A stretch of 64,000 nt of DNA. Origin: Streptomyces sp. NBRC 109706. Its GTDB lineage: Bacteria; Actinomycetota; Actinomycetes; Streptomycetales; Streptomycetaceae. Under the pieces are notes generated by a model that made no database searches, was not told where the DNA came from, and saw only the letters and a list, made by a program, of their open reading frames with translations. Position 1 is the stretch's first letter. Every line of letters begins with the position of its first letter. Of this stretch, positions 15,227 to 24,016 are shown piece by piece. Position numbers and translations under genes: made by a program. Location of the stretch: contig NZ_BBOM01000011.1 in NCBI RefSeq assembly GCF_000974485.1, forward strand, positions 1 through 64,000, read 5' to 3'.

Positions 15227-17179
15227 TCAGCCCGCCGTGTCCGACCGCGGCTGCTCGCGCAGCAACGTGCGCAGCCGCGTGGCGCGTTCGCCCCTCGGCG
15301 GCGCCGCCACCGCGTCCGCCAACGCGGGGCCCGGGCCCCGCACCACGGAGAGATGGCGCTCGGCCCGGCCGAACGCCGTGTACACCCAGCGGCGATCCAG
15401 CACGCCTCCGGCCTCGCCCGGCGGCACCACCACCACGGCGGGCCAGCGCAGCCCGGCCGCCTGGTGGGCGGTGATCGCCCAGCCGGGCCTGAGGGTGCCG
15501 GCGACCGCGTCCTTCGGCACCGCGAACCGCCCCGCCCCGTCGGCCAGCCAGAGCCCTTCGGCGTCCGCCTCGACCACCGTGGCCAGCCGGGTGTGGTTGG
15601 GGGCGGGGGAGTACGCCACCCGGTCGCCGGGATCGAAGCCGGCGAACCGCCCGGGGCCCGCGTTCAGCCGTTCCTTGACGGCCGCGTTGAGCGCGCGGGT
15701 GCCGAGCGGGCCGCCGTGCGAAGCGGTGATCACCTGCACCTCGTCGGCCGATGTCCCGAAGGCCCGGGGGATGGACTCGGCGACCAACTGGACCGCGCGG
15801 TGCACCGCCTCGCCCGGATCGCCGACCGGGACGATCACCACCTCCCGCTCGGGCGCGGCCACCTGCGACAGCTCGCCGACGCCGACGCCGGAGACCAACT
15901 CGCCCAGCGGGCCGGGATCGGGGGTGCGGGAGACGACGCGGGGGCAGCCGCCCGAGGCCAGCAGATCGGCCAACACCTGCCCAGGGCCCGCCGAGCCCAG
16001 CAGCAGCGGATCGCCGCTGAGCACCAGCCGGCAGCCGTCCGGCAGCGATTCGACCAGGGCGGCGGCCGGCTCGGCGCCCAACAGGCCGGCATCCATGACC
16101 ACCAGCAGATCGACGGGCCACAGACCCTCGGCGTCCCGCGCCGGCCCCTCCCGGCCCGCGAGCAGCCCGGCCACCGTGACCGCCGCCTCGGCGGCCTCGG
16201 CGCCCAGCGCGGCGGCCAACCGCCGCCGCCCGTCCGCCTGATGGGCCGCGAGGCAGACCCGAAGGCCCAGCGCGCCGGCGGCGGCCGCCAGCGCGACCGG
16301 CTCGGCCTTGGCCGTCTCGCCGCCGGTGTGCACCACCACGGCCGACGCCGCCACCGCCGCGATCAGCTCGGCCGCCGAGGGGCCTGGCGCGGCCGCGCCG
16401 GCCTCGGCCCAGCCGGCGGCCGCCGGGCCGGCCGGCGGCTCGAACGTGCCGCGCAGCCGGGCGAGGCCGTCGGCAAGGCTCTCCTCGGCCAGCCCGTAGC
16501 GGTCCAGCCCCACCGAGACCCGCACGGCGGGGGCCTCCCCCTCGGCCGGCTCGGGGGCGTCCTCGTCGCGGTCCTGGAAGAGCAGCAGGGCGCCGGCCTC
16601 GACGGCGGCCCCGACGGCCTCGTCCGGCGCCGGGACCCCGTGCTCGGCCAGGCCGTCGGCCAGCGCGCCGGGCGTGAGCACGGTGTGCCCGACCAGCGCC
16701 GCGCGCTCCAACAGCCAGCCCACCAGAGCCTGTCCGCGCCGCTCGTCCGCCGGGCCGGCCTCGGCGCCGAGCAGCGCCCTGGCGAACTCGTCGGCCTGGT
16801 GCGGCTGGACGCCTGGCGCGGCCAGCAGCCGCCAGGGGTCGGCGCGCAGCTCCTGCTCGGCGCTCTCGCCCAGCGCGGCCGCCACCCCCGCCGCCAGCGC
16901 CTCGGGCGCGCCGCCCGCGGCGAGCAGCGCCGGCAGCCCCGGCGGCACCGCCGCCGGGCCGCCCCCGGCCGGCGGCGCGGCCGGCGCCGCCGGGCTCTGG
17001 GCCCTGGCCGCGGGCGGCCTGGGCGGCGGGGCCGGCCGGTTGAAGAAGGAGGCGGCGGGACGCTCCCCGCTCTCCACGGCCCGCACCGCGGCCCGCAGCG
17101 CCGCCGCCGGATCCGCGGCGTGGTCCACGGCCGGATCCGCGGCCCGGTCCGCGGCCGAAGGGGCGTTCTCCGAGGTCAC
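15227..17179 (-). CDS. RecD-like helicase homologue with degenerate ATPase motifs
   Basis: In this 650-residue protein, residues about 80-190 contain helix-hairpin-helix-like repeats as in RecD2 N-termini. A RecD-type fold follows. Motif III is recognisable as LSGDPLLLGSAGPGQVLADL (388-407), and the C-terminal helicase motifs read AITAHQAAGLRWP and YTAFGRAERHLSVV. The Walker A position reads HTGGETAKAE (284-293) instead of GGPGTGKT, and Walker B reads LLVVMDAGLLG without the DE pair. ATP hydrolysis is therefore doubtful. The N-terminal 80 residues are Ala/Pro-rich and disordered. Its start overlaps the aldo/keto reductase stop by 4 nt. Confidence 0.75.
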   Translation of the reverse strand: MTSENAPSAADRAADPAVDHAADPAAALRAAVRAVESGERPAASFFNRPAPPPRPPAARAQSPAAPAAPPAGGGPAAVPPGLPALLAAGGAPEALAAGVAAALGESAEQELRADPWRLLAAPGVQPHQADEFARALLGAEAGPADERRGQALVGWLLERAALVGHTVLTPGALADGLAEHGVPAPDEAVGAAVEAGALLLFQDRDEDAPEPAEGEAPAVRVSVGLDRYGLAEESLADGLARLRGTFEPPAGPAAAGWAEAGAAAPGPSAAELIAAVAASAVVVHTGGETAKAEPVALAAAAGALGLRVCLAAHQADGRRRLAAALGAEAAEAAVTVAGLLAGREGPARDAEGLWPVDLLVVMDAGLLGAEPAAALVESLPDGCRLVLSGDPLLLGSAGPGQVLADLLASGGCPRVVSRTPDPGPLGELVSGVGVGELSQVAAPEREVVIVPVGDPGEAVHRAVQLVAESIPRAFGTSADEVQVITASHGGPLGTRALNAAVKERLNAGPGRFAGFDPGDRVAYSPAPNHTRLATVVEADAEGLWLADGAGRFAVPKDAVAGTLRPGWAITAHQAAGLRWPAVVVVPPGEAGGVLDRRWVYTAFGRAERHLSVVRGPGPALADAVAAPPRGERATRLRTLLREQPRSDTAG

Positions 17180-18162
17180 AGGGAACTCCAGTCCTGGTCG
17201 GGGTAGTGGTGCACCGGGGCTGAGACATCGTCGAGCGCCCGGCGGATCTCATCGGGAAGACTAAGTCCCTCCACTGACAACGCCTCGTCGAGCTGGCGCA
17301 CCGTGCGAACGCCGATGAGCGGCGCGACCACGCCGGGCCGGTCCCGTACCCAGGCGAGCGCCACCTGGGCCGGGGTCACCGCCAGGCCGTCGGCCGCTAT
17401 CGCCACCGCGTCCACCACCCGGCCCGCCGTCTCGTCCAGATAGGGCGCGACAAAGGGCGCCAGTACCTCGTCGGCGCCCCGGGAGTCGGCGGGCCTGGCC
17501 CCGTCGCGGTACTTGCCGGTGAGCACCCCGCGCCCGAGCGGGGACGAGGGCAGCAGTCCGATGCCCAGGTTCCTGGCCGCCGGCAACACCTCGCGTTCCA
17601 CCCCGCGTTGCAGCAGCGAGTACTCCATCTGGGTGCTGGCCAGCCGGGTCGCCGCGCCCGGCACGGCCAGCTGCCAGGTCGCGGCCTTGGCGAGTTGCCA
17701 GCCGCAGAAGTTGGAGACCCCCGCGTACCGGGCCCGCCCGCTGCTGACGGCGGCGTCCACCGCCTGCAGGGTCTCCTCCAACGGGGTGTGCGGGTCGAAG
17801 GCGTGCACCTGCCAGAGGTCGACATGGTCGGTGCCCAGGCGCCGCAGCGAGGCGTCGAGCGCGCCGAGGAGATGGCCGCGCGAGGTGTCGAACCTGCGGT
17901 CCGGATCGGGCACGCTGCCGGCCTTGGTGGCGATCACCAGGTCCTCGCGCGGCACCAGGCCGTCGAGCAGCCGCCCGATCAGCAGTTCGGCGCCGCCGTC
18001 CGCGTAGACGTCGGCGGTGTCCAGCAGGGTGCCCCCGGCCTCCCAGAACGCCCGCAGCAGCTCGGCGGCGCCGCGTTCGTCGATCTCCCTGGCCCAGGTG
18101 AGGGTGCCGAGTCCGAGCCGGGAGACGCGCAGGCCGGTATGGCCGAGGTGCCTGAGATCCAT
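17176..18162 (-). CDS. Aldo/keto reductase
   Basis: This 328-residue (beta/alpha)8 NADPH-dependent oxidoreductase carries the AKR signature GGTLLDTADVYADGGAELL with catalytic Asp/Tyr. The Lys motif is in DLVIATKAGS, His is in VDLWQVHAFD, and the cofactor-binding tail is GVVAPLIGVRTVRQLDEAL. It reduces aldehydes or ketones of unknown identity. The gene ends with TGA overlapping the helicase-like gene start (4 nt), so the pair is coupled, with no obvious functional link. Confidence 0.88.
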   Translation of the reverse strand: MDLRHLGHTGLRVSRLGLGTLTWAREIDERGAAELLRAFWEAGGTLLDTADVYADGGAELLIGRLLDGLVPREDLVIATKAGSVPDPDRRFDTSRGHLLGALDASLRRLGTDHVDLWQVHAFDPHTPLEETLQAVDAAVSSGRARYAGVSNFCGWQLAKAATWQLAVPGAATRLASTQMEYSLLQRGVEREVLPAARNLGIGLLPSSPLGRGVLTGKYRDGARPADSRGADEVLAPFVAPYLDETAGRVVDAVAIAADGLAVTPAQVALAWVRDRPGVVAPLIGVRTVRQLDEALSVEGLSLPDEIRRALDDVSAPVHHYPDQDWSSL

Positions 18163-18247
18163 GGGCGTTGAGCGTACTTGCGGCCACGCGCTACAGTCCG
18201 AGGGACCGGTGCGTTACCGGTGAGTAGGCGTCGGTGAAGGGATGCTC

Positions 18248-19297
18248 ATGCGGCTTGGGATCAACCTCGGCTACTGGGGTGCGGGAATGGACGCGGACAA
18301 CCTCGCGGTGGCCCAGGAGGCGGATCGGCTCGGCTACGCGGTCTGCTGGGCGGCCGAGGCCTACGGCTCCGACGTCCCCTCGGTGCTCTCCTGGGTGGCC
18401 GCGCAGACCGAGCGGATCGACGTCGGTTCCGCCATCCTGCAGATCCCGGCGCGCACCCCGGCGATGACGGCGATGACCGCCGCCACCCTGGACAATCTCT
18501 CCGGCGGGCGCTTCCGCCTCGGCATCGGCGTCTCGGGCCCCCAGGTCTCGGAGGGGTGGTACGGCGTCCGCTTCGACAAGCCGCTGGCGCGCACCAGGGA
18601 GTATGTGGAGATCGTCCGCAAGGCGCTGTCCCGGGAGCGGCTGAGCCACCAGGGCGAGCACTGGACGCTGCCGCTGCCCGAAGGGCCGGGCAAGCCCATC
18701 AAGCTCACCGTGCACCCGATCCGGGAGCGGATCCCGGTCTACATCGCGGCGATCGGCCCCAAGAACCTCGAACAGACGGGGGAGATCGCCGACGGCGCGC
18801 TGCTGGTCTTCTTCTCCCCCGAGCACGCCGAGGAGACGACGCTGCAGCCGCTGCGGGCCGGCCGCGCCAAGAACGGTCAGACGTTGGACGGGTTCGATCT
18901 GGTACCGACGGCTCCGCTGGCCGTCGGTGACGATCTCGCGGCGCTCGCCGACCACTTCCGTCCGTACACCGCGCTCTATGTGGGCGGGATGGGCAGCAGG
19001 AAGCAGAACTTCTACCACCGGCTGGCCCATCGGATGGGCTTCGGCGAGGCGGCCGACACGATCCAGGAGCGGTATCTCGCCGGGGACAAGGCGGGCGCGG
19101 CCGCCGCCGTTCCGCACGAGCTGATCGACGCCACCACCCTGATCGGCCCGGTGGAGCGGATCGCCGACCGGATGCGGGCGTTCGCCGAGGCCGGCGTCAC
19201 CACGCTCTCCCTGGCACCGGCGGGACTGACCCTGGAGGAGCGCCTGGCCTCGCTGCGCGCCGGCGTGACCGCCCTGGAACGCGCCGGCCTCGCCTGA
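18248..19297 (+). CDS. LLM-class F420-dependent oxidoreductase
   Basis: This 349-residue luciferase-like TIM-barrel protein contains the F420/flavin-type signatures RLGINLGYW and SGGRFRLGIGVSGPQVSEGW. It also has IPVYIAAIGPKNLEQTGEIA and a C-terminal PVERIADRMRAFAEAGVTT. In actinobacteria this subgroup usually uses coenzyme F420. The substrate is unknown. ATG 18248 is chosen because GAAGGG sits 6 nt before it; ATG 18242 directly abuts that ribosome-binding site. It is divergent from the aldo/keto reductase gene. Confidence 0.85.
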   Translation: MRLGINLGYWGAGMDADNLAVAQEADRLGYAVCWAAEAYGSDVPSVLSWVAAQTERIDVGSAILQIPARTPAMTAMTAATLDNLSGGRFRLGIGVSGPQVSEGWYGVRFDKPLARTREYVEIVRKALSRERLSHQGEHWTLPLPEGPGKPIKLTVHPIRERIPVYIAAIGPKNLEQTGEIADGALLVFFSPEHAEETTLQPLRAGRAKNGQTLDGFDLVPTAPLAVGDDLAALADHFRPYTALYVGGMGSRKQNFYHRLAHRMGFGEAADTIQERYLAGDKAGAAAAVPHELIDATTLIGPVERIADRMRAFAEAGVTTLSLAPAGLTLEERLASLRAGVTALERAGLA

Positions 19298-19332
19298 GGC
19301 CCCGAGGCCCCGAGGCCCCGAGGCCCCGAGGC
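19296..19332. repeat. Tandem GAGGCCCC octamer repeat
   Basis: Four complete GAGGCCCC units plus GAGGC start at the stop codon of the LLM gene. This is a short microsatellite in the 3' untranslated region. Confidence 0.9.
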
Positions 19333-19379
19333 GCGCCCCGGGCGGTTCGACGGGTTTCAACGGGTTCAACACCGCACCC

Positions 19380-19404
19380 CCCGGGGGGATTACCTCCCCC
19401 CGGG
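19380..19404 (+). terminator. Terminator after the LLM oxidoreductase
   Basis: CCCGGGGGGA (19380-19389) pairs perfectly with TCCCCCCGGG (19395-19404) around a 5-nt loop. Confidence 0.7.
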
Positions 19405-19432
19405 CCCGCCGCGCCGCCCCGGTCGGCTGCTC

Positions 19433-19438
19433 TAGGCT
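19433..19438 (+). promoter_or_regulatory. -10 box of a leaderless phosphatase transcript
   Basis: TAGGCT ends 7 nt before the ATG at 19446, and there is no Shine-Dalgarno sequence. Transcription is therefore expected to start at or next to the start codon. Confidence 0.55.
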
Positions 19439-19445
19439 GGTCGGC

Positions 19446-20138
19446 ATGCCCACGCTGCTGCTTCTCCGGCACGGCCGGACCACCGCCAACTCCTCCGGCC
19501 TGCTCGCCGGGCGTACCCCAGGCGTCGATCTGGACTCCTACGGACAGGAGCAGGCCAGGGCGCTGCCGGAGCGCCTGGCCGGGATTCCGTTGGCGTTGGT
19601 CGTGCACAGCCCGCTGCTGCGCTGCGCGCGCACGGTGGCGCCGCTCGCCGAGGCGCGCCCCGAGCTGCCTCTCCACGAGGACGAGCGGGTCACCGAGTGC
19701 GACTACGGGCAGTGGACCAACCAGCCGCTCAAGGAGTTGGCCGAAAGCCCACTGATGCGGACCGTCAGGGCGCAGCCGTCGGCCGTGGTCTTCCCCGACG
19801 GGGAGTCGCTGCGGGCCGTGCAGGGGCGGGTGGTGGACGCCGTCCGGGACTGGGACGCCCGGGTGCGCGAGGAGCACGGCCCGGACGCGATCTGGCTGAT
19901 GTGCACCCATGGCGACAACATCAAGGCCATCGCAGCCGACGCCCTGGGCATGCATCTCGACCTGTTCCAGCGGCTGTTGCCGCATCCCGCCTCGATCACC
20001 GCGATTCGCTACGCCGAACCGCCGTTGCTGCTGCGCTTCGGCGACACCGGGGACCTGGGCGAGTTCGTGCCGCGCACCGAGGCCGCCGCCAGGGACACCG
20101 CCGAGTCCACCGAGACCCCGGTGGGCGGCGGTGCCTAG
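19446..20138 (+). CDS. Histidine phosphatase (MSMEG_4193-type)
   Basis: This 230-residue phosphoglycerate-mutase-like phosphatase has the catalytic motif LLLLRHGRTTAN (phospho-His in RHG) near the N-terminus. The second His is in WLMCTHGDNIKAI. The MSMEG_4193 subgroup is an actinobacterial family of unknown substrate, usually encoded with a DUF3090 gene and an SCO1664-family gene near mshC, exactly as here. It is the first gene of that cluster. Confidence 0.88.
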   Translation: MPTLLLLRHGRTTANSSGLLAGRTPGVDLDSYGQEQARALPERLAGIPLALVVHSPLLRCARTVAPLAEARPELPLHEDERVTECDYGQWTNQPLKELAESPLMRTVRAQPSAVVFPDGESLRAVQGRVVDAVRDWDARVREEHGPDAIWLMCTHGDNIKAIAADALGMHLDLFQRLLPHPASITAIRYAEPPLLLRFGDTGDLGEFVPRTEAAARDTAESTETPVGGGA

Positions 20139-20202
20139 GCGGAGTGATCGCCAAGGGCAGTAGGGTGCTCGTGTCCCAGCAATCAATCCCCCGGAGCAGT
20201 AC

Positions 20203-20796
20203 GTGTCCCGTCAGGTCTTCCTCTACGACCCTCCCGAACGCTTTGTCGCCGGGACTGTCGGGTTGCCTGGCCGCCGTACCTTCTTCCTGCAGGCGTCGGC
20301 GGCGGGCCGGACCACCAGTGTCGCCCTGGAGAAGGCACAGGTGGAGGCGCTCGCCGAGCGCATAGACGAGTTGCTGGACGAGGTGGTCAGGCGGTCGGGC
20401 GGCAACACCTCGGTCCCCGCCGTGGCGCCCTCGGAGCTGACCGACACCGCCCCGCTGGCCTCCCCGGTCGATGAGGAGTTCCGCGTCGGCACCATGGCGC
20501 TGGCCTGGGACGGGGAGGCCGAGCGCCTGATCGTCGAGGCGCAGGCGCTGGTCGAGCTGGAGGCGGAGTCCGAGGAGGAGTTCGCCGAGGCCGAGGAGCG
20601 GCTGCTGCGGGACGACGAGAACGGTCCGCCGATGCTGCGGGTCCGGCTCAGCGGGACCATGGCCCGCGCCTTCGCGAAACGCGCCCTGGACGTCGTCAAC
20701 GCCGGCCGGCCGCCCTGCCCGTTGTGCAGCCTGCCGCTCGACCCGGAGGGACATGTATGTCCGCGCCAGAACGGATACCGTCGCAGCAGGGCGTGA
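20203..20796 (+). CDS. DUF3090-family protein
   Basis: The 197-residue protein begins VSRQVFLYDPPERFVAGTVG, the typical N-terminus of DUF3090. Near the C-terminus it has a putative zinc-binding set, CPLCSLPLDPEGHVCPRQNG (Cys-x2-Cys ... His-x-Cys). Residues 120-160 are Glu-rich. The function is unknown. The GTG start has GGAG 8 nt upstream, and TAGGGT at 20161 could be its -10 box. The 3' end overlaps the SCO1664-family gene by 40 nt, so they are probably co-translated. Confidence 0.85.
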   Translation: MSRQVFLYDPPERFVAGTVGLPGRRTFFLQASAAGRTTSVALEKAQVEALAERIDELLDEVVRRSGGNTSVPAVAPSELTDTAPLASPVDEEFRVGTMALAWDGEAERLIVEAQALVELEAESEEEFAEAEERLLRDDENGPPMLRVRLSGTMARAFAKRALDVVNAGRPPCPLCSLPLDPEGHVCPRQNGYRRSRA

Positions 20797-21602
20797 CCAC
20801 CCAGGAGGTCCTTTCCCAGGGCGAGTTGACGGTGGTGGGGCGGATCACCGACGCCTCCAACGCGGTGCTCTACGGACAGGTCGAGCTGGCCGGTCGGCGG
20901 TTGCGCTGCGTCTACAAGCCGGTCTCGGGGGAGCGCCCGCTGTGGGACTTCCCTGACGGCACGCTGGCCGAGCGCGAGGTCGCCTCCTACGAGGTGTGCC
21001 GGGCGCTCGGCTGGGATCTGGTGCCGCCGACCGTGCTGCGGGACGGCCCGCTGGGGGACGGGATGTGCCAGCTCTGGGTGGGTCCCGCGCCCGAGGCGGC
21101 GGACTTCGCGCGGGGTGCCGAGAGCCTGCTGGCGCTGGTCGAGGGGGAGCATCCCGAGCCCGGCTGGAAGGCGGTCGGCTTCGCCGAGGTGGCCGAGGGG
21201 CGCACGGCCCTGCTGGTGCACGCCGACGACGCCAGGCTGCGGCGGCTGGCCACGTTGGACGCGGTGATCAACAACGCCGACCGCAAGGGCGGGCATCTGT
21301 TGCCGCTGCCCGACGGCCGGCTCTACGGCATCGACCACGGCGTCACGTTCCATGTCGACAACAAGCTGCGCACCCTGTTGTGGGGGTGGGCCGGGGAGCC
21401 GCTGCCCGCCGAGATCCGGGTCGCGCTGGGCCGGCTGGCGGCCGAACTCGCGGACGACCGGCCGCTGTTCGGCCGGCTGGGCGAGCTGCTCACCGAGGCC
21501 GAGTGTCAGGCCGTCAGGGAACGGGTTGCCGCGCTGCTGGCCGCCGGCAGCCATCCGGCGCCGAGCGGCGAGTGGCCCGCGATCCCCTGGCCGCTGGTCT
21601 AG
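20757..21602 (+). CDS. SCO1664-family protein, PI3/4-kinase-like fold
   Basis: This is a 281-residue protein with the kinase-like signatures LDAVINNADRKGGHLLPL (catalytic loop with N-x2-DRK) and YGIDHGVTFH (metal-binding IDHG). The N-terminal ELAGRRLRCVYKPVSGERPL carries a candidate ATP-binding Lys. These recall PI3/4-kinase- and HipA-like kinases. Its natural substrate is not known. The start is ATG 20757; ATG 20753 is out of frame. The gene overlaps DUF3090 and precedes mshC, suggesting a phospho-inositol or mycothiol connection, which is inference. Confidence 0.82.
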   Translation: MSAPERIPSQQGVTTQEVLSQGELTVVGRITDASNAVLYGQVELAGRRLRCVYKPVSGERPLWDFPDGTLAEREVASYEVCRALGWDLVPPTVLRDGPLGDGMCQLWVGPAPEAADFARGAESLLALVEGEHPEPGWKAVGFAEVAEGRTALLVHADDARLRRLATLDAVINNADRKGGHLLPLPDGRLYGIDHGVTFHVDNKLRTLLWGWAGEPLPAEIRVALGRLAAELADDRPLFGRLGELLTEAECQAVRERVAALLAAGSHPAPSGEWPAIPWPLV

Positions 21603-21671
21603 GGGGCCTACCGGACGGGGCCGGCCCGCGTGGGGTCGGAGGCGAGGTCGTGCCCGGCACCCGGCTGCGGT

Positions 21672-21677
21672 TAGGCT
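21672..21677 (+). promoter_or_regulatory. -10 box of leaderless mshC
   Basis: TAGGCT ends 6 nt before ATG 21684, and no ribosome-binding site is visible. Confidence 0.5.
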
Positions 21678-21683
21678 CGTGGC

Positions 21684-22913
21684 ATGTATGCCTGGCCCGC
21701 CTCAAAGGTTCCCGTTCTGCCCGGTCAGGGCCCAGATCTCACGGTCCATGACACATCGAGGGGCCGTCTCCGCACCCTGGAGCCCGGCCCCGTCGCACGA
21801 CTCTATGTGTGCGGTATCACCCCCTACGACGCCACCCATATGGGACACGCGGCCACCTACACCGCGTTCGACCTGGTGTACCGACTGTGGCTGGACTCGG
21901 GACGCCAGGTGCACTACGTGCAGAACGTCACCGACGTCGACGATCCGCTGCTGGAGCGGGCCGCGGCCACCGGCGTCGACTGGACCGAGCTGGCCGAGCG
22001 GGAGACCGCGCTCTTCCGTGAGGACATGACCGCGCTGCGGATGCTGCCGCCGCAGCACTATGTCGGCGCGGTGGAGGCCATACCCCGGATCGTGCCGGTG
22101 ATCGAGCGGCTGCGGGCCGCGGGGGCGGCCTACGAGCTTGAGGGCGACTGCTACTTCTCGGTGGAGTCGGATCCGCGCTTCGGCTCGGTGTCGGGGTTCG
22201 ACGCCGCGCTGATGCGGGAGCTGTCCGCCGAGCGCGGCGGCGATCCCGAGCGTCCCGGCAAGAAGAACCCGCTGGACCCGCTGCTGTGGCGGGCCGTGCG
22301 GCCGGGGGAGCCGTCCTGGGACGGTGGCGCCCTGGGCCCGGGCCGTCCCGGCTGGCACGTGGAGTGTGTGGCCATCGCGCTCGACCATCTGGGCATGGGC
22401 TTCGACATCCAGGGCGGCGGCTCCGACCTGGTCTTCCCGCACCACGAGATGGGCGCGTCGCACGCGCAGGTGCTGACCGGCGAGTTCCCCTATGCCCAGG
22501 GCTATGTGCATGCCGGGATGGTCGGCTACCAGGGCGAGAAGATGTCCAAGTCCAAGGGCAACCTGGTGCTGGTCTCGCAGCTGCGGAACGACGGTGTCGA
22601 CCCGGCCGCGATCCGGCTGGCCCTGCTGGGGCGCCACTACCGCTCCGACTGGGAGTGGACGGACGCGGTGCTCGCCGAGGCCGTGGCCCGGCTGGCGCGC
22701 TGGCGGCACGCCGTGTCCCGCCCCGAGGGGCCCTCGGCCGACGGCCTGATCGCCGAGCTCAGGGCGGCGCTGGCGGACGATCTGAACGCGCCCGGGGCGC
22801 TGGCGGCCGTCGACCGCTGGGTCGAGACACAGGAACGCGAGGGCGGTACGGAGACCGGCGGGCCCGGGCAGGTCTCCCGGGCCGTGGACGCGCTGCTCGG
22901 CGTCGCGCTCTAG
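21684..22913 (+). CDS. mshC: Mycothiol ligase MshC (Cys:GlcN-Ins ligase)
   Basis: This 409-residue class I aminoacyl-tRNA-synthetase-like enzyme activates cysteine with ATP. It joins the cysteine to the glucosamine of GlcN-inositol in mycothiol synthesis. It shows the zinc Cys and first motif YVCGITPYDATHMGHA (HIGH-like HMGH), LVFPHHEMGASHAQ, and the KMSKS motif EKMSKSKGN. It lacks the tRNA-binding C-terminus of CysS, and with about 410 residues it is the right length for MshC. It faces parJ across a strong hairpin. Confidence 0.95.
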   Translation: MYAWPASKVPVLPGQGPDLTVHDTSRGRLRTLEPGPVARLYVCGITPYDATHMGHAATYTAFDLVYRLWLDSGRQVHYVQNVTDVDDPLLERAAATGVDWTELAERETALFREDMTALRMLPPQHYVGAVEAIPRIVPVIERLRAAGAAYELEGDCYFSVESDPRFGSVSGFDAALMRELSAERGGDPERPGKKNPLDPLLWRAVRPGEPSWDGGALGPGRPGWHVECVAIALDHLGMGFDIQGGGSDLVFPHHEMGASHAQVLTGEFPYAQGYVHAGMVGYQGEKMSKSKGNLVLVSQLRNDGVDPAAIRLALLGRHYRSDWEWTDAVLAEAVARLARWRHAVSRPEGPSADGLIAELRAALADDLNAPGALAAVDRWVETQEREGGTETGGPGQVSRAVDALLGVAL

Positions 22914-22968
22914 CGTCACGTCCGGCCGTCGGGGACATGCCGGGACGGCGGGCCCCCGACGTGCCGCA

Positions 22969-23012
22969 ACGCGCGTCAACTTCCGTAACAGCGCTCGGAA
23001 GTTGACGCGCGT
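22969..23012. terminator. Bidirectional terminator between mshC and parJ
   Basis: A perfect 17-bp stem pairs ACGCGCGTCAACTTCCG (22969-22985) with 22996-23012 around a 10-nt loop. It lies between convergent genes. Confidence 0.85.
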
Positions 23013-23038
23013 CGCCGGTTGTTCCGGGTGGCCGGCGG

Positions 23039-24016
23039 CTATTCCTCCGGCTCTTTGCCGCCCGGCTCCGTCGCCCCGGGATCGCCCTCCGGGGGCCGTC
23101 GGCGGCGGGTGCGCCCGCTGCCCGGATCCCGCAGATAGGAACTCTGGTCGCCGGGCGGCGGCTGGCCGTCCCTGCGGCGCAGATACCGCTCGAACTCCTT
23201 GGCGATGGCCTCGCCCGACGCCTCGGGCAACTCCGCGGTGTCCCTGGCCTCTTCGAGGGACTTCACATACTCGGCGACCTCGCTGTCCTCGGCCGCCAGC
23301 TGGTCCACGCCGATCTGCCAGGCCCTGGCGTCCTCCGGCAGATCCCCCATCGGGATGCCGAGGCCCAGCAGATCCTCCAACGCGTGCAGCAGGGCCAGCG
23401 ACGCCTTGGGGTTGGGCGGTTGGGCCACATAGTGCGGAACGGCCGCCCAGAGCGTGACCGCCGGGACGCCCGCGTGTCCGCACGCCTCCTGCAGGATGCC
23501 CACGATGCCTGTGGGCCCCTCGTAACGGGACTCCTCCAGATCGAGGGTGCGCGCCAGATCCTCGTCCGAGGTCACGCTGGTGACGGGGACCGGACGGCTG
23601 TGCGGGGTGTCGCCCAGCAGGGCGCCCAGCACCACCACCATCTCCACGCCCAACTCGTGCGCGAAGCCCAGGATCTCGTTGCAGAACGAGCGCCAGCGCA
23701 TGCTGGGCTCGATGCCGCGCACCAGGACCAGGTCCCGGCGCCTGACCGGGCCGTCCTCGGAACCGATGCGCACCACCGAGAGTCTGGTCGTGGGCCAGGT
23801 GATGCGCCGTACGCCGCCATCCAGCCAGATATGCGGCCGGTTGACCTGGAAGTCGTAGTAGTCCTCGGCGTCCAGCGCCGCGAACACCTCGCCCTTCCAT
23901 TCCCGTTCCAGGTGAGCCACCGCTGCGGAGGCGGCGTCACCAGCATCGTTCCAGCCTTCGAACGCGGCCACCATGACCGGGTCAACCAGCTCGGGAACTC
24001 CGTCGAGCTCGATCAC
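23039..24016 (-). CDS. parJ: PAC2-family protein, ParJ orthologue
   Basis: This 325-residue PAC2-domain protein has VMVAAFEGWNDAGDAASAAV near the N-terminus and VVVLGALLGDTPHSRPVPV in the middle. ESRYEGPTGIVGILQ and GVPAVTLWAAVPHYVA follow. The C-terminal 60 residues are charged and disordered. In S. coelicolor the PAC2 gene beside mshC is parJ, whose product modulates ParA assembly in sporulating hyphae. I rely on that synteny for the name. Start GTG 24016 has GGAGGAGG upstream. The longer frame to 24190 has non-coding character. Confidence 0.75.
   Translation of the reverse strand: MIELDGVPELVDPVMVAAFEGWNDAGDAASAAVAHLEREWKGEVFAALDAEDYYDFQVNRPHIWLDGGVRRITWPTTRLSVVRIGSEDGPVRRRDLVLVRGIEPSMRWRSFCNEILGFAHELGVEMVVVLGALLGDTPHSRPVPVTSVTSDEDLARTLDLEESRYEGPTGIVGILQEACGHAGVPAVTLWAAVPHYVAQPPNPKASLALLHALEDLLGLGIPMGDLPEDARAWQIGVDQLAAEDSEVAEYVKSLEEARDTAELPEASGEAIAKEFERYLRRRDGQPPPGDQSSYLRDPGSGRTRRRRPPEGDPGATEPGGKEPEE

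Noticed and set aside
21702..23900. A 732-codon minus-strand frame opposite mshC and continuing under parJ
   Set aside because: It is antisense to mshC, passes through the strong terminator at 22969-23012 and lies in another frame of parJ. It is a high-G+C shadow.
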